From positions 62,001 to 126,000 of the forward strand of contig CAZJXP010000001.1 of the NCBI GenBank assembly GCA_964550175.1: a DNA stretch of 64,000 nucleotides, in the 5' to 3' direction. The stretch's first letter is position 1. Each line of letters opens with the position of its first letter. This DNA is from DSQK01 sp964550175 (GTDB lineage: Archaea > Nanobdellota > Nanobdellia > Woesearchaeales > ARS49). Of the stretch, positions 60,044 to 64,000 are shown piece after piece. The position numbers were made by a program, and so were the translations under genes. Under the pieces are notes generated by a model, which ran no database searches, had not been told where the DNA came from, and worked only from the letters and a program-made list of their open reading frames with translations.

Positions 60044-60454
60044 ATGAAAACAGGAATACTCATCAGCAAAGTCATGACAAAGAATCCCGTCACCGTCGTG
60101 CCTGGAACTTCAATCCAGCAGTGCGCGAAAGTGATGATGCAGAAGCACGTCGGCTCTATCCTCGTGAAGGACGGGCCAGGGGTTGTCGGCATCTTGACCG
60201 AGCAGGACATCGTGCGCAAGTCCGTCGTGAAGGATTTATCCGCGTCGAAGACTCACGTCGACGATTTGATGGAGAAGAACCTCATCGTCATCAAAGAGAC
60301 AAACGACGCCGCAGACGCCATCGCGCTGATGAAAAAGCACAACGTCAGGCACTTGCCCGTCATGGACTCGAAAGAGCAGTTCGTCGGCTTCGTGACGAGC
60401 AAAGATATCTTGAGAATGCAGCCTGACTTGTTCAAGCTGTTCGCTCAGAAGTAA
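60044..60454 (+). CDS. Two-CBS-domain protein
   Basis: The protein has 136 residues and consists of a tandem CBS pair: VMTKNPVTVVPGTSIQQCAKVM...VGILTEQDIVRK, then LMEKNLIVIKETNDAADAIALM...FVGFVTSKDIL. Such modules bind adenosine nucleotides and control partners. GGTGACC precedes ATG 60044 by two bases; the upstream frame is rejected. Confidence 0.92.
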   Translation: MKTGILISKVMTKNPVTVVPGTSIQQCAKVMMQKHVGSILVKDGPGVVGILTEQDIVRKSVVKDLSASKTHVDDLMEKNLIVIKETNDAADAIALMKKHNVRHLPVMDSKEQFVGFVTSKDILRMQPDLFKLFAQK

Positions 60455-61218
60455 GAAAGGATGTCCGACAGCGAATTGATGCGCGCAAGCCTGCCCGAAT
60501 CAACCGCACGCGTCCAGTTTTCTTTCGCGGTCTTTCCATCGAACGCCATGTCCGCGAGCACGGCATCGGCTTCGTGATCCAAGGAACGGTTGTACGGCTT
60601 GTCGACCAGATACGCCTTGAAATCAGGGGTTTCGAACGGCAACGGGTGCAGCGCGAACCAGACGGCCTGGCCGGGATGGTCCTCGACAAGCCCGCTGACC
60701 TGCACGCCATTCTGCGCGGCGTACTCCTGGAGCACGGCGTGCTTTTTCGTGCCAAACAGCACGTCCTTGAACGGAAGCTTGTACCGCGCAACCCAATCAA
60801 CGGTGCGTTGCATCGCGGAACGGAACATGTACTCAGGATTCTCCTTCTTCGCACGCGCCGTGATGGCGACAATATCTTGACGCTGCGCAATCGTGTTGTA
60901 CGCGTCGATGACTCCGTCGTACGGCGGCGTGGCGTCCATCTCCTGCTGGTGGCAATCCGCGTATTCGTGCAGCATGCCCAGAAATACTTTTTTTATTTCG
61001 GACGCGTCTTCGATGTTTTTCCCGCCGAAGTGCGAAAAGATGAACGCGTACGCGACCGGATCCGTCTTCTTCCACCAGTGCATGAAACTGTAAGAAACAT
61101 CTTTCCCTTTCTTCAACTCCCCCATGCGTTCGCCGAACGTATGGCTGAGGTGGTCCATGAAACTTTCGCTGAACGGAAAAACAACATTATCAATATCCGA
61201 GACAAGGACCGTTTTCAT
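60445..61218 (-). CDS. HAD-like nucleotidase/phosphatase
   Basis: The protein has 257 residues. MKTVLVSDIDNVVFPF carries the first HAD motif (DxDN) and IVAITARAKKENPEY the second; VSGLVEDHPGQA fits the third. It is probably a 5'-nucleotidase-like hydrolase with a helical cap. An in-frame GTG upstream could add about 30 residues, but these lack a domain. A hairpin at 61255-61289 lies in its probable 5' leader. Confidence 0.8.
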   Translation of the reverse strand: MKTVLVSDIDNVVFPFSESFMDHLSHTFGERMGELKKGKDVSYSFMHWWKKTDPVAYAFIFSHFGGKNIEDASEIKKVFLGMLHEYADCHQQEMDATPPYDGVIDAYNTIAQRQDIVAITARAKKENPEYMFRSAMQRTVDWVARYKLPFKDVLFGTKKHAVLQEYAAQNGVQVSGLVEDHPGQAVWFALHPLPFETPDFKAYLVDKPYNRSLDHEADAVLADMAFDGKTAKENWTRAVDSGRLARINSLSDILSYF

Positions 61219-61254
61219 TTGTTCACTTCCGCGAGAGACGTAAAAAAGGAGAAC

Positions 61255-61289
61255 AGTGGGGTTGACCCCGCGAAAAACCAACCCCAACT
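61255..61289 (-). other. Hairpin in the likely 5' leader of the HAD gene
   Basis: AGTGGGGTTG pairs with CAACCCCAACT across an A/C-rich loop (10 bp). It sits 37-71 nt upstream of the ATG at 61218 and downstream of an AT-rich box near 61330. It could be a leader structure or terminator; a regulatory role is untested. Confidence 0.4.
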
Positions 61290-61443
61290 GCCCCACACCC
61301 CTTTTCACTCTTTTCACGTGCTGACGTGATATTTAAGCATTGTTGCAGTCGAAACCTATCGTTTCAAACACACTCTTCCGATTGTGAGCTTCGACGCTTG
61401 GACGACACAAATCTTTTTATAGCGACGGTAACGAACGCAATAT

Positions 61444-62013
61444 GTGAACAAGAAACAACGCAGACTCATGGTCGGAAGCTACATCGCGCTCGGCATCATT
61501 ATTGCAGTCATTTCGGTTATTGCGTTTCATCAAAACAACCTTATCGCGCGCTACGACTACGCGTACGGGCAGCTCAAGGAGCTGACGGGCATCGGGGCGT
61601 TCGATAGTACGCATGAGCACGCGGACTTTCTGCTGTTCGTCAACGGCAAACAGATTGATTTCACAAAACCAGAATACCAGGAAGCGCACAGTTTAACCCA
61701 CGTCGAAGATCCTGAGATTGTGCCTTACGTCATCCATACGCACGCGACGGGCATCACGTACGGAATGTTCTTCCGAACTGTTGGAGTTAAGCTTGATGAT
61801 TGCGTGACGGTGAATGACAAAGAATTCTGCGACGCGAACGGACGAAGCGTCAAGTATTATTTGAATGGTCGCGTTATTCCCGATTTGGCGAACACTGAGA
61901 TTCATGATTTGGACAAAGTGTTGATTTCGTACGGGGCTGAGAATGCGGCCGAAGTGCAGGCGCAATTGGCGTCTGTCGGGAATTTAGCGTGTGTTGCGAG
62001 CGCGAAATGCTAG
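61444..62013 (+). CDS. Membrane-anchored exported protein
   Basis: The protein has 189 residues with one N-terminal helix (about 8-28) and an exterior domain. HEHADFLLFVNG and VIHTHATG are His-rich and could bind a metal; four cysteines lie toward the end. GTG at 61444 is 30 nt after TTTTTATA. I recognise no named family. Confidence 0.65.
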   Translation: MNKKQRRLMVGSYIALGIIIAVISVIAFHQNNLIARYDYAYGQLKELTGIGAFDSTHEHADFLLFVNGKQIDFTKPEYQEAHSLTHVEDPEIVPYVIHTHATGITYGMFFRTVGVKLDDCVTVNDKEFCDANGRSVKYYLNGRVIPDLANTEIHDLDKVLISYGAENAAEVQAQLASVGNLACVASAKC

Positions 62014-62591
62014 AATTAATACTTGCGTCGGGTTCTGAAGCGCGAAAACAGACGTTGGAACGGATGGGGCTCAAGTTCACGGTGGTTCCGACGAACGTTG
62101 ACGAACGCTGCACGCATGAAGAACCGTGCGACTACGTGCGTGATGTAGCAAAGCGAAAATTGTTAGCAGCACAGAAAATGACTTCCAATCCGGATGCTGT
62201 CATACTCGCGTCGGACACGATGATTTATTTTCGTGGTGAATTCATCGGCAAGCCGAGCAGCAAGGCAGACGCGCACAAGACGCTCATGAAGCTAGCGGGA
62301 AAGACACATGAAGTCTATACTGGAATAATGCTCTCGCATAACGATAAAATCGTGGATGATATAGGGATTGCAACCGTGACGATGCGCAAAGACCATTACT
62401 TGATTGAAGACTATCTTGATACCAACGACTGGGAAGGAAGAGCGGGAAGCTACACGGCTTTCGGAAAGGGAGCACCACTCATCCAAGCAATAACGGAAGA
62501 CCCTGGAACAGTTTCAGGATTACCTATTCATTTGTTGTGCGCGATGTTCCGCAAGTTAGATATCAATCCGTATCACCTGATGAAGAGATAG
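62007..62591 (+). CDS. maf: Maf-like nucleotide pyrophosphatase
   Basis: The protein has 194 residues. LILASGSEARKQTLERMG, a lone ASDT, KTHEVYTGIML and a C-terminal GSYTAFGKGAPLIQ...GLPI match Maf, a house-cleaning NTP pyrophosphatase. The usual SxSPRR is replaced by ASGSEAR. ATG overlaps the previous stop by seven bases. Confidence 0.9.
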   Translation: MLELILASGSEARKQTLERMGLKFTVVPTNVDERCTHEEPCDYVRDVAKRKLLAAQKMTSNPDAVILASDTMIYFRGEFIGKPSSKADAHKTLMKLAGKTHEVYTGIMLSHNDKIVDDIGIATVTMRKDHYLIEDYLDTNDWEGRAGSYTAFGKGAPLIQAITEDPGTVSGLPIHLLCAMFRKLDINPYHLMKR

Positions 62592-62592
62592 A

Positions 62593-63153
62593 CTAAGGAA
62601 CCATTAAGCTTCCGAATTCGTTCAAGAACTGAGCACATTTTTGTTCAACGTTCACTCGTTCCTTATGATGTTGTTGCTTCATAATTTCGAATATTCTTTT
62701 CTTAAATTTTGAACGGGATAGTTTAATGAGCGATAATGCTTTGGAGATATCTGCCACGTCCTTCGGTGCATAACGGTTAAATTTAGTGAAGAGAATATCA
62801 CAAATGTTTAACGTAAACACCTGCAGATGTTTCAACGATAACTGTTTGTAAAGCTGCGCGTTTGGAAGAACATCATTGATAATCCAAATACCGGGTTCAA
62901 ACTTCAAATACATTGGTTCTTTTTCAGGCAACTGTAGTTCCATTCTTGCGAGCTCAAAGATGCGCTTGAACTCCGCCTTATTTTCTGCCGAAATCATAAT
63001 CACATCAATATCATTGGATGCTTCTTTCAGATCCATTAATGTAAGCGCCGTACCGCCGAAAAACACAACGACTGCTTTTGATTGAAGCCTACTATCAACA
63101 AGAGCAAGAAATGCAAGCAATTCCTTCTTGTAAGTATCTTTTTCGAATACCAT
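62593..63153 (-). CDS. Nucleotidyltransferase of DUF6036/AbiEii-like type
   Basis: The protein has 186 residues. VVFFGGTALTLMDLKEASNDIDVIM contains the nucleotidyltransferase GG and DxD pattern, followed by helical segments, as in antitoxin or toxin nucleotidyltransferases of the AbiE/DUF6036 groups. It adjoins a second gene at 63154 with no gap. Composition is AT-richer than most neighbours. Confidence 0.75.
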   Translation of the reverse strand: MVFEKDTYKKELLAFLALVDSRLQSKAVVVFFGGTALTLMDLKEASNDIDVIMISAENKAEFKRIFELARMELQLPEKEPMYLKFEPGIWIINDVLPNAQLYKQLSLKHLQVFTLNICDILFTKFNRYAPKDVADISKALSLIKLSRSKFKKRIFEIMKQQHHKERVNVEQKCAQFLNEFGSLMVP

Positions 63154-63639
63154 TTACGTTGTGAATCGAACAAATTTCTTGTCCATATCAGGATAGCGCG
63201 GTCCACCCAGCACGTTCCAGTTCTTTTCCTCGTCCGTTTGCATTTTACGCAAAATATTCATCCAATTAGGTAATTCTTCTATCCGCGTAATAATACCAAC
63301 TTCAGCCATTTTTGCCACATATAATTTTTCAATCGCCGCATCAAGTGCAGAATCATATGCTACTTTCTGGTTTTGAAACACATAACGCACTCCTGCAAGA
63401 AGATACCCAATTTCGTTTTGCGTTCCATTTACGAGTGCGCGTTCAGCCACACTTGCGTAATTAGGTTTTCCACGGAAACACATCACAGGGAGGCCTTCTG
63501 CAAGACGAGGACCTCCATCTTCATACATCAAACCCAGAATAACATCTTCAATGGGAAGGGGAGTATCAATGCGTTTTGAACCTAACAGCCCGTAGCCATA
63601 CGCGCGTGCAGAAGAGGTGATATCAGTAGATACTGCCAT
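63154..63639 (-). CDS. Partner protein of the nucleotidyltransferase
   Basis: The protein has 161 residues: soluble, with helices near 70-120 (VAERALVNGTQNEIGYLLAGVRYVF). Stop abuts the NTase start, indicating one transcription unit, perhaps a toxin-antitoxin pair. No family recognised. Confidence 0.6.
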   Translation of the reverse strand: MAVSTDITSSARAYGYGLLGSKRIDTPLPIEDVILGLMYEDGGPRLAEGLPVMCFRGKPNYASVAERALVNGTQNEIGYLLAGVRYVFQNQKVAYDSALDAAIEKLYVAKMAEVGIITRIEELPNWMNILRKMQTDEEKNWNVLGGPRYPDMDKKFVRFTT

Positions 63640-63673
63640 ACAAAAGACATGATTTCAACGTTTTTAAACCTTT

Positions 63674-64000
63674 CTAAACGCCCAACTGCAACAAGAAATC
63701 ATTCATATTCGTGACTAACTTCTCGCCCATGTTCAGGTATTTGCTTGGGGTTATGCCGAGCTGCAACGGCGTGATTATCGTGGTAGTTCTGTTGTTGTTG
63801 TCCGACGTCGGAGACTCATTCAGGACGCCGATGATGCGCTTGACCGGATTGAAGTAGTGGGATGACGGATATTTGCCTTGGAGATCTTGCTTGAGGAAGA
63901 ATTCCGCTCTCAATCCTGTGTGGTCGAACAAACAGATCTTGCCGCAGCCCGTTTGACCATACGCGGTTTGTTTGACAAGATAGCCTCTTCCGCCCCTGAG
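63674..64000 (-). CDS. C-terminal part of a larger protein cut by the window edge
   Basis: The open frame enters from the right edge with no start in the window. About 108 C-terminal residues are visible (LRGGRGYLVKQTAYGQTGCGK at the edge, ending in MNDFLLQLGV). Any assignment would be a guess. Confidence 0.5.
   Translation of the reverse strand, partial: LRGGRGYLVKQTAYGQTGCGKICLFDHTGLRAEFFLKQDLQGKYPSSHYFNPVKRIIGVLNESPTSDNNNRTTTIITPLQLGITPSKYLNMGEKLVTNMNDFLLQLGV

Overview
This window looks like a compact archaeal genome, most likely a DPANN lineage close to Woesearchaeota or Pacearchaeota; the clade is an inference. The archaeal evidence is direct: TFB, ribosomal proteins L10e and S17e, aIF2-gamma, SRP54, archaeal-type ProRS and ArgRS, a DUF71/Dph6 diphthamide enzyme, AMP phosphorylase and an archaeal-type class II Ser tRNA. 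Coding density is very high. Neighbouring genes often share ATGA, TGATG or TAATG junctions, and several convergent pairs overlap at their stops. No rRNA, CRISPR array or complete insertion sequence was seen.

Promoters are unusually easy to read. A box such as CCTTTATAAA or CCTTTTTAAA starts 29-32 nt before a start codon in dozens of genes, which is the signature of leaderless mRNA. I used this spacing to correct many starts. A minority of genes instead carry a Shine-Dalgarno sequence: the pilin-like gene, two tiny acidic proteins, the phosphoesterase and the CBS protein.

Layout. 1-5 kb: secreted and pilin-like envelope genes, Dus, a K+ channel pore protein and a double-domain dCTP deaminase/dUTPase-fold enzyme. 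5-11 kb: cupin, L10e, ProRS, a JAMM-like lipoprotein, tRNA-Arg and S17e. 11-18 kb: RDD membrane protein, tRNA-Val, AI-2E-type permease, AMP phosphorylase and a Ski2-like helicase. 18-26 kb: VapBC, a voltage-sensor-like protein, tRNA-Ser, TFB, a phosphoesterase, an overlapping MGMT/PAS pair and a methyltransferase-kinase fusion. 26-40 kb: IleRS, ArgRS, a degenerate ureohydrolase, phosphohexomutase and aIF2-gamma. 40-51 kb: FtsZ, DUF1385, a metallo-beta-lactamase-fold protein, SRP54, then a six-gene minus-strand operon (LysRS, retropepsin-like protease, RimK-like ligase, degenerate PP-loop protein, Dph6, glutamine amidotransferase). 51-64 kb: a kinase-like protein, an AbrB-PhoU regulator, a ZPR1-like protein, an HExxH protein beside an internally duplicated nucleotidyltransferase, a CBS protein, Maf and a nucleotidyltransferase cassette.

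Translation and RNA or protein modification is the dominant theme: four aminoacyl-tRNA synthetases, three tRNAs, Dus, Dph6, RimK-like, SRP54, aIF2-gamma and a PrmC-type methyltransferase.

The most novel signal is non-coding. A family of intergenic elements shares a CTTTTTACCG box next to hairpins whose stems are kept by compensatory changes. The copies lie at about 9.7, 10.8, 18.1, 24.3, 30.5, 36.7, 42.9 and 55.3 kb.
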